Below are positions 34,220-42,999 of a stretch of 64,000 bases of DNA, in pieces. The DNA comes from DAOUJH01 sp965116555. GTDB taxonomy: Bacteria > Chloroflexota > Dehalococcoidia > Lucifugimonadales > QGNO01. Both the position numbers and the translations under genes were made by a program. Position 1 is the stretch's first letter. Every line of letters begins with the position of its first letter. The notes below the pieces were generated by a model. It saw only the letters and a list, made by a program, of their open reading frames with translations, was not told the origin of the DNA and did not search any database. The DNA lies in NCBI GenBank assembly GCA_965116555.1, contig OZ220698.1, positions 1,116,001 through 1,180,000 of the forward strand, given 5' to 3'.

Positions 34220-35155
34220 TTGGAAAATAGTCACATCCGCAATGTTTCGGTCATTGGCGCGGGTCTCATGGGACACGGCATCGCCATTGAGTTTGCCCTT
34301 GCGGGCTACGACGTTCGGCTTCATTCCCGTTCCGAACAGAGCCTGGATCAAGCGAGGGGAATGATAGAGGACAGCCTAGAACGGCTGCGGGACTTTGGCA
34401 GCATCTCTGGCCAGCAGGCGGAGTCGGCGCCCGCGCGCATTAGAATGAGTACCGACTTGGCAGAGATGGTCGAGGACACCGATTTAGTGATCGAGTCGAT
34501 ATACGAGGACATCGAGGCCAAGACCGAGATCTTCCGTCAACTTGACGAGCTGTGCCCCGACCGGACCATTCTGGCCAGCAACACGTCCAGCTTGTTGCCC
34601 AGCAGGCTCGCCGCAGCGACGACACGACCGGACAAAGTCATCAACGCCCACTTCCTCAATCCGGCTCTATTCGTGCCGCTCGTAGAAGTGGTCCCGACGG
34701 CGCAGACCTCTGAAGAGACCACAACTGTTGTCATGGAACTGTTGACCTCTCTTGGCAAGCAGCCGCTCTTAATGAAGCGCGAGGTGCCGGGCTTTGTTGT
34801 GAACCGTCTGCAGATGGCCCTTCTCCGAGAGGCTCTATGGATAGTCGAGAATGGGGTCGCATCTGCGGAAGACGTGGATAAAGCCATAAGCGCCGGACTT
34901 GGGCGACGTTGGGCCACCACAGGGGTGCTCCAAGTCCTAGAAGCCGCAGGCTGGGACCTGATAGAACGCGTAGCGTCGGACGTGTTCCCTCAACTGTCCA
35001 ACTCCAATGACCCTTCCCTACTGCATGACATGGTCAAACAGGGACACGACGGCCTTAAGGCGGGTAAGGGCTTTTATGAGTGGACACCGGAAAAGGCCGA
35101 AGAACTGCGAAGGCGCATTGTCAAAGGGCTGGTCGAGATAGACAAACTGGATTGA
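34220..35155 (+). CDS. 3-hydroxyacyl-CoA dehydrogenase family protein
   Basis: This 311-residue protein has an N-terminal NAD-binding Rossmann fold (VIGAGLMGHGIAIEFALAGYDV) and the catalytic region NAHFLNPALFVPLVEVV with the His, then GFVVNRLQMALLREA and the C-terminal helical domain ending GKGFYEW. It oxidises 3-hydroxyacyl-CoA or similar hydroxy acids. TTG at 34220 has GCGGAG ten bases upstream and opens directly on the domain; the frame runs back through the tRNA-Ser genes but this part is not coding. A 14-base copy of the tRNA 3' end lies downstream at 35230. Confidence 0.88.
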   Translation: MENSHIRNVSVIGAGLMGHGIAIEFALAGYDVRLHSRSEQSLDQARGMIEDSLERLRDFGSISGQQAESAPARIRMSTDLAEMVEDTDLVIESIYEDIEAKTEIFRQLDELCPDRTILASNTSSLLPSRLAAATTRPDKVINAHFLNPALFVPLVEVVPTAQTSEETTTVVMELLTSLGKQPLLMKREVPGFVVNRLQMALLREALWIVENGVASAEDVDKAISAGLGRRWATTGVLQVLEAAGWDLIERVASDVFPQLSNSNDPSLLHDMVKQGHDGLKAGKGFYEWTPEKAEELRRRIVKGLVEIDKLD

Positions 35156-35229
35156 ACGTGCAGTTACGTTGACACTGCACATTTGCGCCCAGTCCACCTA
35201 GTCTAGTAGAATCTAGCCTTGATGCAACG

Positions 35230-35243
35230 CACCCTCTCCGCCA
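35230..35243. repeat. 14-base copy of the tRNA-Ser 3' end
   Basis: CACCCTCTCCGCCA at 35230-35243 is identical to 34112-34125, the 3' end of tRNA-Ser(GGA) including CCA. The two copies are direct repeats that bracket the dehydrogenase gene. This could be a remnant of an integration site or of a lost tRNA gene, or chance. Confidence 0.4.
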
Positions 35244-35310
35244 TGGAACCGCATGGCCAAGCCGACGAGGTCTCTTTCCGGCGCGGCAATCTCCAAGCTG
35301 CTAGGTAATA

Positions 35311-36435
35311 ATGCATATAGACGAGCTCAAGTACTGGGTGGCGTTCAAGCGGGTCCCGTCCATAGGAAGGGCCAGGTTTAAGACGCTTCTATCTCACTTC
35401 GGCTCTATGAGAGAGGCATGGCACGCCTCCAGCGACGCCCTCAGGAAGGCGGGTCTAGAGTCCAAGTCTGTCAGAGCAATATCCACCGCTCGCTCGAAGG
35501 TCGACCCCGACACAGAAATCGAGCGCCTGCAGGATTCAGGGATAGCCGCATACACCTGGGAAGATGAGGAATACCCCGCTTTGCTCAAAGAGATATACGA
35601 TCTCCCTCCGGTTCTCTTTGTGAAAGGCAAGCTGATGCCTGAGGACCAGCGAGGAGTGGCCGTAGTAGGTACAAGGCGAGTCACCGCTTACGGCAGAGAG
35701 GCAGCCGGTAGGCTGACCCAGGACCTGGCAACCTCCGGCGTAACCGTGGTAAGTGGTCTGGCGCGCGGCATCGACGCAATCGCTCACAAGACCGCCTTGG
35801 ATGCGGGAGGACGCACCATAGCCGTACTAGCGAATGGCCTGGATAGTGTCTACCCGCCGGAACACAAGGCTCTGGCATCGCAGATTGTGGAGAATGGCGC
35901 TTTGGTAAGCGAACACTCACTGGGGATGCGCCCGGAGTCCAGCCACTTCCCCAGACGAAACAGGATAATGAGCGGGATGACGCTGGGCACCCTGGTTGTG
36001 GAGGCGCCTGCTTCCAGCGGCGCCATATGGACGGTGAGACACGCCTTGGAACAGAACCGGGAGGTGTTTTGCGTGCCGGGCAGCATCTTCTCCCCGGCCA
36101 GCCTTGGCACAAACCTTCTGATACAGGAGGGCGCCAAACTGGTACTTGACTATAGGGATATCTTAGAAGAGTTGAACATTGCGGGAATCAACGAGCAGAT
36201 TCCCATGCCGGCCCTAGTGGGCCCCGCGGATGAAACCGAGAAGACGCTACTCAAGCACATTACGTATGACCCGGTGCACATAGACGAGGTAGGTAGACAA
36301 ACAGGGTTGCCTATAACTACGGTGAGCAGTACTCTAGCTATGATGGAGCTCCGGGGCTTGGTGAAACAGCTGGGTGGAATGAACTACATTAGAACAAGGG
36401 AAGCAGCGGCGCCATACGGAGAAGCGCGCAGATAG
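35311..36435 (+). CDS. dprA: DNA processing protein DprA
   Basis: This 374-residue protein has the DprA Rossmann core (VVGTRRVTAYGREAAGRLTQ, VVSGLARGIDAIAHKTAL, PRRNRIMSG) between about residues 100 and 290. A C-terminal winged-helix domain (DPVHIDEVGRQTGLPITTVS) follows. DprA loads RecA on incoming single strands during natural transformation. The ATG at 35311 opens a long run of same-strand genes (dprA, topA, xerC, aroQ, two M24 peptidases, efp, xseA). Only one base separates its stop from topA. Confidence 0.95.
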   Translation: MHIDELKYWVAFKRVPSIGRARFKTLLSHFGSMREAWHASSDALRKAGLESKSVRAISTARSKVDPDTEIERLQDSGIAAYTWEDEEYPALLKEIYDLPPVLFVKGKLMPEDQRGVAVVGTRRVTAYGREAAGRLTQDLATSGVTVVSGLARGIDAIAHKTALDAGGRTIAVLANGLDSVYPPEHKALASQIVENGALVSEHSLGMRPESSHFPRRNRIMSGMTLGTLVVEAPASSGAIWTVRHALEQNREVFCVPGSIFSPASLGTNLLIQEGAKLVLDYRDILEELNIAGINEQIPMPALVGPADETEKTLLKHITYDPVHIDEVGRQTGLPITTVSSTLAMMELRGLVKQLGGMNYIRTREAAAPYGEARR

Positions 36436-36436
36436 C

Positions 36437-38743
36437 ATGGCAAAGAACCTGGTAATAGTAGAGTCGCCGGCCAAGGCAAGAACGGTTGGCCGTTTTCTGG
36501 GTCGTGACTATGAGGTCAAGGCTTCTCTGGGCCACGTTCGAGACCTTCCGAGCGGCGACCTAGGTGTGGCCGTGGACAACGGCTTCACGCCCAAGTACGT
36601 TGTTCCAAAGGAGAAGAGCAAGGTCATAGCAGATCTGAAGAAGTCGTCCAAAGACGCCGAAACGATATACCTTGCTACAGACCCGGACCGCGAGGGTGAG
36701 GCTATCTCCTGGCACCTAGTGAATGCCGTGGGATGGCAGAAGCGACCCGTGCAGAGAGTCGTTTTCCACCAGATTACCGAGGATGCCATAAACGAAGCAT
36801 TCCAGGACACGCGTGAGATAGATATGCGCCTGGTAAACGCCCAGCAAGCCCGTCGCGTACTGGACCGGCTGGTGGGATACCAGCTCAGTCCCCTGCTCTG
36901 GCGCAAGATACAGCGCGGCCTTTCCGCGGGACGTGTGCAGTCCGTGGCTCTGAAGCTTGTAGTAGACAGGGAACGGGAGATCGAGGCCTTTGTGTCCAAA
37001 GAGTACTGGACCATAGATGCAGTTCTACAAAGGCAAGACAGCGACAATGCCGACAAGACGCCCAAGTTCAACGCCAGACTGCAGGGAGTAAAGGGTCAGC
37101 GGAAGGGAATCGAGATTGGTTCCGAGGCAACGGCAAGTATGGTTACTTCCGCCCTATCGAACGCTTCCTATCTGGTCGCGGACGTACAGAAGAAAGAGGT
37201 TCGCACCCGCCCTGCCCCACCCTTCATTACCAGCACACTCCAGCAAGAGGCCTCCCGCAAGCTCAGATTCTCCGCCAAGAGAACCATGGCTCTAGCTCAG
37301 CAACTGTATGAGGGGCTTTCCATAGGCTCAGAAGGCTCGGTGGGGCTGATTACATATATGCGTACTGACTCGGTGCACGTGGCTCCCAGCGCTCTGCGAG
37401 AAACCGTGGCGTATATCCGCGAGCACTACGGCAGCAAATATCTTCCTAGAGCCCCCAGAGTCTTTACCAAGAAGGCCAAGGGCGCTCAAGAGGCGCACGA
37501 GGCCATCAGGCCTACAGCCATAAGACGTTCGCCTGCAGTGGTGAAGCCACACGTCTCTTCCGACCAGTTCAAGCTGTACGAGCTAATATGGAAGCGGATG
37601 CTGGCGAGCCAGATGGCCGACGCCGTTTCTGACTCCACTCGAATAGACATTGACGCTCGCGGGCCGAACACGGAGGGGCAGACCTACCTATTTCGTGCCA
37701 CCGGCTCTGTGATGAAATTCCCCGGCTTTCGATCTCTGTACCTGGAAGACCGCGACGATCCCGCAGAAGACGAGGACAATCAAAAGCTGCTTCCGGAGTT
37801 GCAGGTTGGAGAGGGCTTGGATTACCTTGATCTTTTACCAGAACAACACTTCACCCAACCGCCTCCACGGTATAACGAAGCTTCCTTGATCCGCAAACTG
37901 GAGGAGGAAGGAATAGGACGTCCCAGCACCTACGCTCCAATTCTCTCCATAATCATAGATCGCAACTATGCCACCAAGGAACAGAACCGTTTCAAGCCCA
38001 CGCAGCTTGGCAAGGTGGTCAACGATCAGCTTGCCAACCATTTCCCCTCCATCATGGACGTGGGCTTCACCGCGGGAATGGAGCAGAACTTGGACGATAT
38101 AGCACGAGGGGAAAAGGAGTGGGTACCCGTGTTGCGGGATTTCTACAGCCCATTCCAAGAAGCTTTGACTTCAGCGGCGGAAGAGATGCCAAGGGTACGA
38201 GTAGAAGAACCCTCAGAAGAGACGTGCGACATCTGTGAGAAGCCCATGGTGATCAAGACCGGCAGATTCGGAAGATTCCTGGCCTGCACCGGCTTTCCCG
38301 AATGTAAGGGCAGAAAGCCTCTGAGACAGGGAGTTTCGACTTCAGCAGCGGAAGAGACGCCAAGGGTGCAAGTGGCAGAGCATTCTGACGAGACGTGCGA
38401 CCTCTGCGAGAAGCCCATGGTGATCAAGACCGGCAGATTCGGAAGGTTCCTGGCCTGCACCGGCTTTCCCAAATGCAAGGGCAAGAAGCCTCTGAGAGTG
38501 GGCGTAAAGTGCTCCAATTGCGAGACAGGAGAACTGGTTGAAAGGAGAGGCAAAGGGCGTACATTCTACGGATGCACTAACTATCCGGAGTGCACCTTCA
38601 CGTTGAGCCGGCGTCCTCTCCCGGAAAGCTGCCCAGAATGCCGCGGCATTCTGGTATCAAGCGGACGAAATGGCGCGCGCTGCTCTTCTTGCAGCTACCG
38701 CGGCCCAATACCGGAGAGAGAACTGGCGGAGGCTGGCGTATAG
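36437..38743 (+). CDS. topA: DNA topoisomerase I with duplicated zinc fingers
   Basis: This 768-residue type IA topoisomerase begins with the Toprim motif (LVIVESPAKARTVGRFLG) and has DPDREGEAISWH and the active-site tyrosine in GLITYMRTDSVHV. The C-terminal tail carries four Cys4 zinc ribbons. The first two (approximate residues 578-690) are near-identical copies: DNA at 38166-38336 and 38337-38507 is repeated with an offset of 171 bases (57 codons). The protein relaxes negative supercoils. It is closely linked to dprA and xerC. Confidence 0.97.
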   Translation: MAKNLVIVESPAKARTVGRFLGRDYEVKASLGHVRDLPSGDLGVAVDNGFTPKYVVPKEKSKVIADLKKSSKDAETIYLATDPDREGEAISWHLVNAVGWQKRPVQRVVFHQITEDAINEAFQDTREIDMRLVNAQQARRVLDRLVGYQLSPLLWRKIQRGLSAGRVQSVALKLVVDREREIEAFVSKEYWTIDAVLQRQDSDNADKTPKFNARLQGVKGQRKGIEIGSEATASMVTSALSNASYLVADVQKKEVRTRPAPPFITSTLQQEASRKLRFSAKRTMALAQQLYEGLSIGSEGSVGLITYMRTDSVHVAPSALRETVAYIREHYGSKYLPRAPRVFTKKAKGAQEAHEAIRPTAIRRSPAVVKPHVSSDQFKLYELIWKRMLASQMADAVSDSTRIDIDARGPNTEGQTYLFRATGSVMKFPGFRSLYLEDRDDPAEDEDNQKLLPELQVGEGLDYLDLLPEQHFTQPPPRYNEASLIRKLEEEGIGRPSTYAPILSIIIDRNYATKEQNRFKPTQLGKVVNDQLANHFPSIMDVGFTAGMEQNLDDIARGEKEWVPVLRDFYSPFQEALTSAAEEMPRVRVEEPSEETCDICEKPMVIKTGRFGRFLACTGFPECKGRKPLRQGVSTSAAEETPRVQVAEHSDETCDLCEKPMVIKTGRFGRFLACTGFPKCKGKKPLRVGVKCSNCETGELVERRGKGRTFYGCTNYPECTFTLSRRPLPESCPECRGILVSSGRNGARCSSCSYRGPIPERELAEAGV

Positions 38744-38745
38744 CA

Positions 38746-39777
38746 GTGGAGCAGGTCTTGGAAGAGTACAGAATCCATTTGCAGGGGGAACGGAACCTTT
38801 CTCCCGCCACGGTGCGCAACTACGTAGACGACCTAGCGCCGTTCTTCGAGTTCCTCAAGAATGAAGGCATGGGAGAGGAAGACCCTCTGCAAGGCCTGCG
38901 CGGGTTCCTGCTGCGCAAAGGTGACGACGCAGTCAACCAGGAGTACCGGCGTTTCATGCTCAGCTACGTGGCATGGCTGATGAACACTCGTTACACGAAT
39001 TTGGGCAAGGCCAACCAAGTACAAGGCCATGCCAGAATGAGCACGGTCAGAAATCTGGCAAGCATCCGTTCCTTCTTCCGATTCCTGATTTCGCGCGGGC
39101 GCATGCCTTCGGCGCCCATATGGAACAGAGGCTCAGCAGGTATGCGGGGACTGATCCCCAAGACGCCCAAGCGGTTGCCTCAAGTCCTTTACCGGCAAGA
39201 AGCGGATTCCCTGATCGACCAGCCCAAGGTCTCATCCAAAGAGAACCGGGCCAAACCTCTTTTACTCAGAGACGCTGCTCTTCTGGAATTGTTGTATGGC
39301 TCCGGTCTGCGCCTTTCGGAGGTTGCAGGACTAGACCTGGCAGACATAGACGTGCGGAACCGCACGGTACGGGTGGTTGGCAAGGGCAACAAGGAACGCA
39401 TGGTCCCCCTGAGCCGTCCTTCCATCGAAGCCCTGAACAACTATGCAGCGCAGGGCCGGCCCAACCTAATGGTCAACAGAAGAAGCCAAGCGCTGTTCCT
39501 CAACCGTTACGGCGGCAGATTGTCGCCGCGGAGCGTGCAGATGCTGGTGCAGAGATACGCCTTGAGGGCCGGACTTAGCAGCGATATTCATACCCACACA
39601 TTGCGTCATTCATTTGCTACCCACTTGCTGGATGGGGGTGCAGACCTGCGGGTGGTGCAGGAGCTATTGGGACACGCCTCACCCGCAACTACTCAAGTGT
39701 ACACGCACGTCAGCCCGGCCCAAGCACGGAAGGCCTACCTTGCGGCCCATCCCAGAGCCGGCGCACCGGAGAGCTAG
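38746..39777 (+). CDS. xerC: Tyrosine recombinase XerC/XerD
   Basis: This 343-residue protein has an N-terminal SAM-like DNA-binding domain (LSPATVRNYVDDLAPFFEFL). Its C-terminal catalytic domain carries the nucleophile set: Arg in GSGLRLSE, Lys in VVGKGNKERMVP, His-x-x-Arg in HTLRHSFATH, His in LLGHAS, and Tyr in TQVYTHV. It resolves chromosome dimers at dif. GTG at 38746, two bases after the topA stop, is chosen as start; the frame is open further up inside topA. It cannot be told apart from XerD by sequence alone. No dif-like site is identified in the window. Confidence 0.93.
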   Translation: MEQVLEEYRIHLQGERNLSPATVRNYVDDLAPFFEFLKNEGMGEEDPLQGLRGFLLRKGDDAVNQEYRRFMLSYVAWLMNTRYTNLGKANQVQGHARMSTVRNLASIRSFFRFLISRGRMPSAPIWNRGSAGMRGLIPKTPKRLPQVLYRQEADSLIDQPKVSSKENRAKPLLLRDAALLELLYGSGLRLSEVAGLDLADIDVRNRTVRVVGKGNKERMVPLSRPSIEALNNYAAQGRPNLMVNRRSQALFLNRYGGRLSPRSVQMLVQRYALRAGLSSDIHTHTLRHSFATHLLDGGADLRVVQELLGHASPATTQVYTHVSPAQARKAYLAAHPRAGAPES

Positions 39778-39778
39778 A

Positions 39779-40216
39779 GTGACCTATCTGATCATCAACG
39801 GGCCCAACTTGAACAACCTGGGCAGACGTGATACGTCTATCTACGGCTCCATGACGCTGAGGCAGATAGAGGAAGAGATCGAGAAACGAGCGGCAGAGCT
39901 GGGCCAGGAAGTCCTTTTCTTCCAGTCCAACCATGAAGGAGCTCTGATAGACTACCTGCAGGAGCACGGGCCTTCATCCGATGGGGTCATCATCAATCCC
40001 GGAGCACTCACGCACTACAGCTACGCTCTGAGAGACGCCTTGGAAGACCTGGGTCTGCCAGTGGTGGAAGTACACATATCGGACATACACTCACGGGAGC
40101 CGTTCAGAAGACACTCCGTAATCAAGGACATTGCAAGAAAACAGATATCCGGCAATGGCTGGAAAGGTTACCTGGAGGCGTTGGATTTTCTTGTAGAAGA
40201 AGGGCCTTCCCGTTAG
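39779..40216 (+). CDS. aroQ: Type II 3-dehydroquinate dehydratase
   Basis: This 145-residue protein has the type II signatures LIINGPNLNNLGRRDTSIYG (catalytic Tyr), QSNHEGALIDYL, and EVHISDIHSREPFRRHSVI (His). It converts 3-dehydroquinate to 3-dehydroshikimate for aromatic amino acid synthesis. GTG at 39779 follows GGAGAG, one base after the xerC stop. The normal family length supports this start. Confidence 0.95.
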   Translation: MTYLIINGPNLNNLGRRDTSIYGSMTLRQIEEEIEKRAAELGQEVLFFQSNHEGALIDYLQEHGPSSDGVIINPGALTHYSYALRDALEDLGLPVVEVHISDIHSREPFRRHSVIKDIARKQISGNGWKGYLEALDFLVEEGPSR

Positions 40217-40240
40217 TAAACTAGACTTGGAGAAAACGTC

Positions 40241-41329
40241 ATGCCTCAACGTCTGAGCAATATTCGAGATGCCATGAAGGAAAGGAAGCTGGACGGCATT
40301 CTCATATCGTCTCCGGATAACCGGCGCTACCTCTCCGGATTCGTAGGGACAGCCGGCTATCTGATAATTACGCAGCGCGATGCAGTGCTGGCCACCGACT
40401 TCCGCTACATTGAGCAGGCAGGGCATCAAGCGCCTGATTTTCGAATCGCGAGGGTGTCCGGCCCCAACCTGGACTGGTTTAGCCAAACCCTGGCGGAGAC
40501 TGGAATCTCAAAGCTGGGCTTTGAGAGCGACCATCTGACGGTCGCCATTCACCGCAGGCTCAGCCGGAAGCTCAGGGAGCATAACTCCCAAGCCGCTGCC
40601 AGTGTAAGCCTGGTGGCTACCGCCGGCATCACAGAACAGATAAGGGCTACGAAAGAGTCGGCGGAGATAGCGTCCTTACAGAGGGCTATCGACATATCGG
40701 ACGGTGCAATGGACGCCGTTACACCCGTTATTCAGCCAGGGCAGACTGAGCAGGAGGTGGCCTGGCGTCTGGAAGTGGCCATGCGCGAGCTGGGAGCAGA
40801 AGCCCTGGCCTTCGACATCATTGTAGGTTCCGGACCAAACGCCGCCCTGCCCCATCACCGCGCCGGGGAACGGGTCATAGAGGAAGGTGAGCCTGTAGTT
40901 ATAGACATGGGGGCGAAGTACGACGGCTACTGTAGCGACCTGACCCGTACCATCATTCTGGGGGAACCGGACGAACGGTTCATAAAGGTGTACGACACGG
41001 TTCTAGCGGCACAGCAGACGGCGATGGTCACGGTTCAACCGGGTATGACCGGCGGAGAGGCCGACAATCTGGCTAGGAAAGTCATAGAAGACGCCGGCTA
41101 CGGAGAACAGTTCGGGCATAGCCTGGGCCACGGTGTGGGACTGGCCGTTCACGAACGACCAGTGGCCGGGCCCGGCGCTCAAGGAAAGCTGGAAGAAGGC
41201 ATGGCCTTTACAATAGAGCCCGGCATCTACATATCCGGCTGGGGAGGCGTGCGGATAGAGGACATTGTGCTCATGGAGAAAGATGGAGCCAAACAACTGA
41301 GCAAGGCGAAGAAACTACGTGCGGATTAG
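40241..41329 (+). CDS. M24-family Xaa-Pro peptidase, first copy
   Basis: This 362-residue protein has a creatinase N-terminal domain (RLSNIRDAMKERKLDGILIS) and the metal-binding pita-bread C-terminal domain: DMGAKYDGYCSDLTRT (two Asp), GHSLGHGVGLAVHE (His), EPGIYIS (Glu) and RIEDIVL (Glu). It cleaves peptides with proline at the second position. A ribosome site TGGAG lies before the ATG. A paralogue follows nine bases after the stop, implying tandem duplication. Confidence 0.92.
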   Translation: MPQRLSNIRDAMKERKLDGILISSPDNRRYLSGFVGTAGYLIITQRDAVLATDFRYIEQAGHQAPDFRIARVSGPNLDWFSQTLAETGISKLGFESDHLTVAIHRRLSRKLREHNSQAAASVSLVATAGITEQIRATKESAEIASLQRAIDISDGAMDAVTPVIQPGQTEQEVAWRLEVAMRELGAEALAFDIIVGSGPNAALPHHRAGERVIEEGEPVVIDMGAKYDGYCSDLTRTIILGEPDERFIKVYDTVLAAQQTAMVTVQPGMTGGEADNLARKVIEDAGYGEQFGHSLGHGVGLAVHERPVAGPGAQGKLEEGMAFTIEPGIYISGWGGVRIEDIVLMEKDGAKQLSKAKKLRAD

Positions 41330-41338
41330 GAGCAAACG

Positions 41339-42430
41339 ATGAGCTATTTGAACCAGCGGTTGCAGACGCTGCGTGACTTGTTGAAGGAACACAAGCTAGA
41401 CGGCCTGCTCATATCCACCCCTGAGAACCGGCGTTACATATCGGGATTTGCAGATCTGGAAGGGGCCGGCTATCTGTTGGTTACGGCAAACCAGGCGTTC
41501 CTGGCCACCGAGTTCCACGTCACGGAGGCCGAGCGTGCCACATCGGGGTTCGACGTAGTCGGAATACGCCGAGACCTGAACTGGGTTCCTGGGTTGATAT
41601 CGGGAAGCAGTGTGGAGCGCCTGGGCATCGAGGCTGACCACCTGACGGTATCTTCCAGAGATCAGCTGGCGCAGGCTTTGAAAGAGGACGGCGGTAAGGC
41701 TGAGGTAGTCTCCAGCGGCGGCTTGATAGAGGGTCTACGGGTGTTCAAGGACCCCGAAGAGTTGAGCACTATGCAGAAGGCCATAGACATCACGGACGGC
41801 GCGTTCGAGGCGGTGTCCCCACTGATAGAGCCGGGTTGGACGGAACGGGAACTGGCATGGCGGCTAGAGGCGGCGATGCGCGACCGCGGCGGCGACGGCC
41901 TGGCGTTCCCTACCCTAATAGGCTCCGGGCCAAACGGCGGCTTTGCTGGGAACATACCAACGGAACGAGTCATTGAAGACGGCGATCCTATAATCATAGA
42001 CATGGGCGCAACTTACCACGGGTATTGCAGCGACTTGACTCGCACCGTAGCAGTCGGCGAGCCGGATGAACGGTTCAAGAGGCTGTACAACGCGGTGTAC
42101 GACTCCCAGAAGAACGCCATAGAAAAGGTGAGGCATGGGATCAAGGGCGGTGAAATATACGCCATGCTCACCAAAGTGCTCAGTGAAGCCGGATTCGGCG
42201 AGCATGCCGGGCCAGCGTTTGGACACAGCATTGGACTGGAAGTGCATGAAGGGCCGCGTATCCGCTACCAACACCCAAGCATATTTGAAAAGGGCATGGC
42301 CTTTACCATAGAGCCCGGTATTTACATACCTGACTTTGGAGGAGCCCGTCTTGAGGACGTGGTCTACCTGGAGGACACGGGGGCAAGGGTAATGAGCAAA
42401 GCCAAGAAACTCAGCAAATTCGGAGTCTAA
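41339..42430 (+). CDS. M24-family Xaa-Pro peptidase, second copy
   Basis: This 363-residue protein is a paralogue of the preceding gene, with the same length and order: LQTLRDLLKEHKLDGLLIST, DMGATYHGYCSDLTRT, AFGHSIGLEVHE, EPGIYIPDFGG and RLEDVVY. All five metal ligands remain in both copies, so both are probably active. Between them sequence identity is moderate, so the duplication is old. AGGAG is six bases upstream. It precedes efp by two bases, a common pairing of pepP-like genes with elongation factor P. Confidence 0.92.
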   Translation: MSYLNQRLQTLRDLLKEHKLDGLLISTPENRRYISGFADLEGAGYLLVTANQAFLATEFHVTEAERATSGFDVVGIRRDLNWVPGLISGSSVERLGIEADHLTVSSRDQLAQALKEDGGKAEVVSSGGLIEGLRVFKDPEELSTMQKAIDITDGAFEAVSPLIEPGWTERELAWRLEAAMRDRGGDGLAFPTLIGSGPNGGFAGNIPTERVIEDGDPIIIDMGATYHGYCSDLTRTVAVGEPDERFKRLYNAVYDSQKNAIEKVRHGIKGGEIYAMLTKVLSEAGFGEHAGPAFGHSIGLEVHEGPRIRYQHPSIFEKGMAFTIEPGIYIPDFGGARLEDVVYLEDTGARVMSKAKKLSKFGV

Positions 42431-42432
42431 GT

Positions 42433-42999
42433 ATGGTCATTGGAGTAGGAGATTTGCGCAGAGGCCTCACCATCGAGTTGGACGGCCAGCCGTATCAAGT
42501 CATCGAGCATAGCACGCACAAGATGCAGCAGCGTGCTCCCGTGGTAAAGCTGAAGCTCAAGGAGCTGCGAAGCGGGAGGTCTATTGAAAGGTCTTACAAC
42601 GGCTACGACGTCAAGCTGACCAGGGCTGAGGTGGAACAAAGGCTCTCTCAGTACATCTATCAAGATGGAGATATGCACTACTTCATGGACACGGAGAGCT
42701 TCGATCAGTTCCCATTGACCAGAGAGCAACTGGGCGATGGTATCAACTACCTTGTGGACCAGATGGAGTTGGAAGTGCTTTTCTTCAAGGAGCAGCCGAT
42801 AGCGGTAGAGCTACCCACGTTCGTCGAGCTAGAAGTGACGGATACCCCTCCCGGGGTAAAGGGGGACACGGCCTCCGGAGCCACCAAACCGGCCACCTTG
42901 GAGACCGGACTTGCTGTCAACGTGCCCTTCTTTATAAACATTGGAGATAAGGTACGTGTGGACACTCGCAGCGGCCAGTATCTAGAACGTGCGGGTTGA
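42433..42999 (+). CDS. efp: Elongation factor P with altered loop
   Basis: This 188-residue protein has all three EF-P domains and the family C-terminal motif (VELEVTDTPPGVKGDTASGATKPATLETG). In domain I the loop that normally reads KPGKG (E. coli Lys34 is modified) reads KMQQR; a gapless comparison places Gln33 at the modified site and Arg34 beside it. EF-P rescues ribosomes at polyproline stretches. The altered loop is probably lineage-specific. Its ATG follows the second M24 peptidase by two bases and the stop overlaps xseA (TGATG). Confidence 0.93.
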   Translation: MVIGVGDLRRGLTIELDGQPYQVIEHSTHKMQQRAPVVKLKLKELRSGRSIERSYNGYDVKLTRAEVEQRLSQYIYQDGDMHYFMDTESFDQFPLTREQLGDGINYLVDQMELEVLFFKEQPIAVELPTFVELEVTDTPPGVKGDTASGATKPATLETGLAVNVPFFINIGDKVRVDTRSGQYLERAG

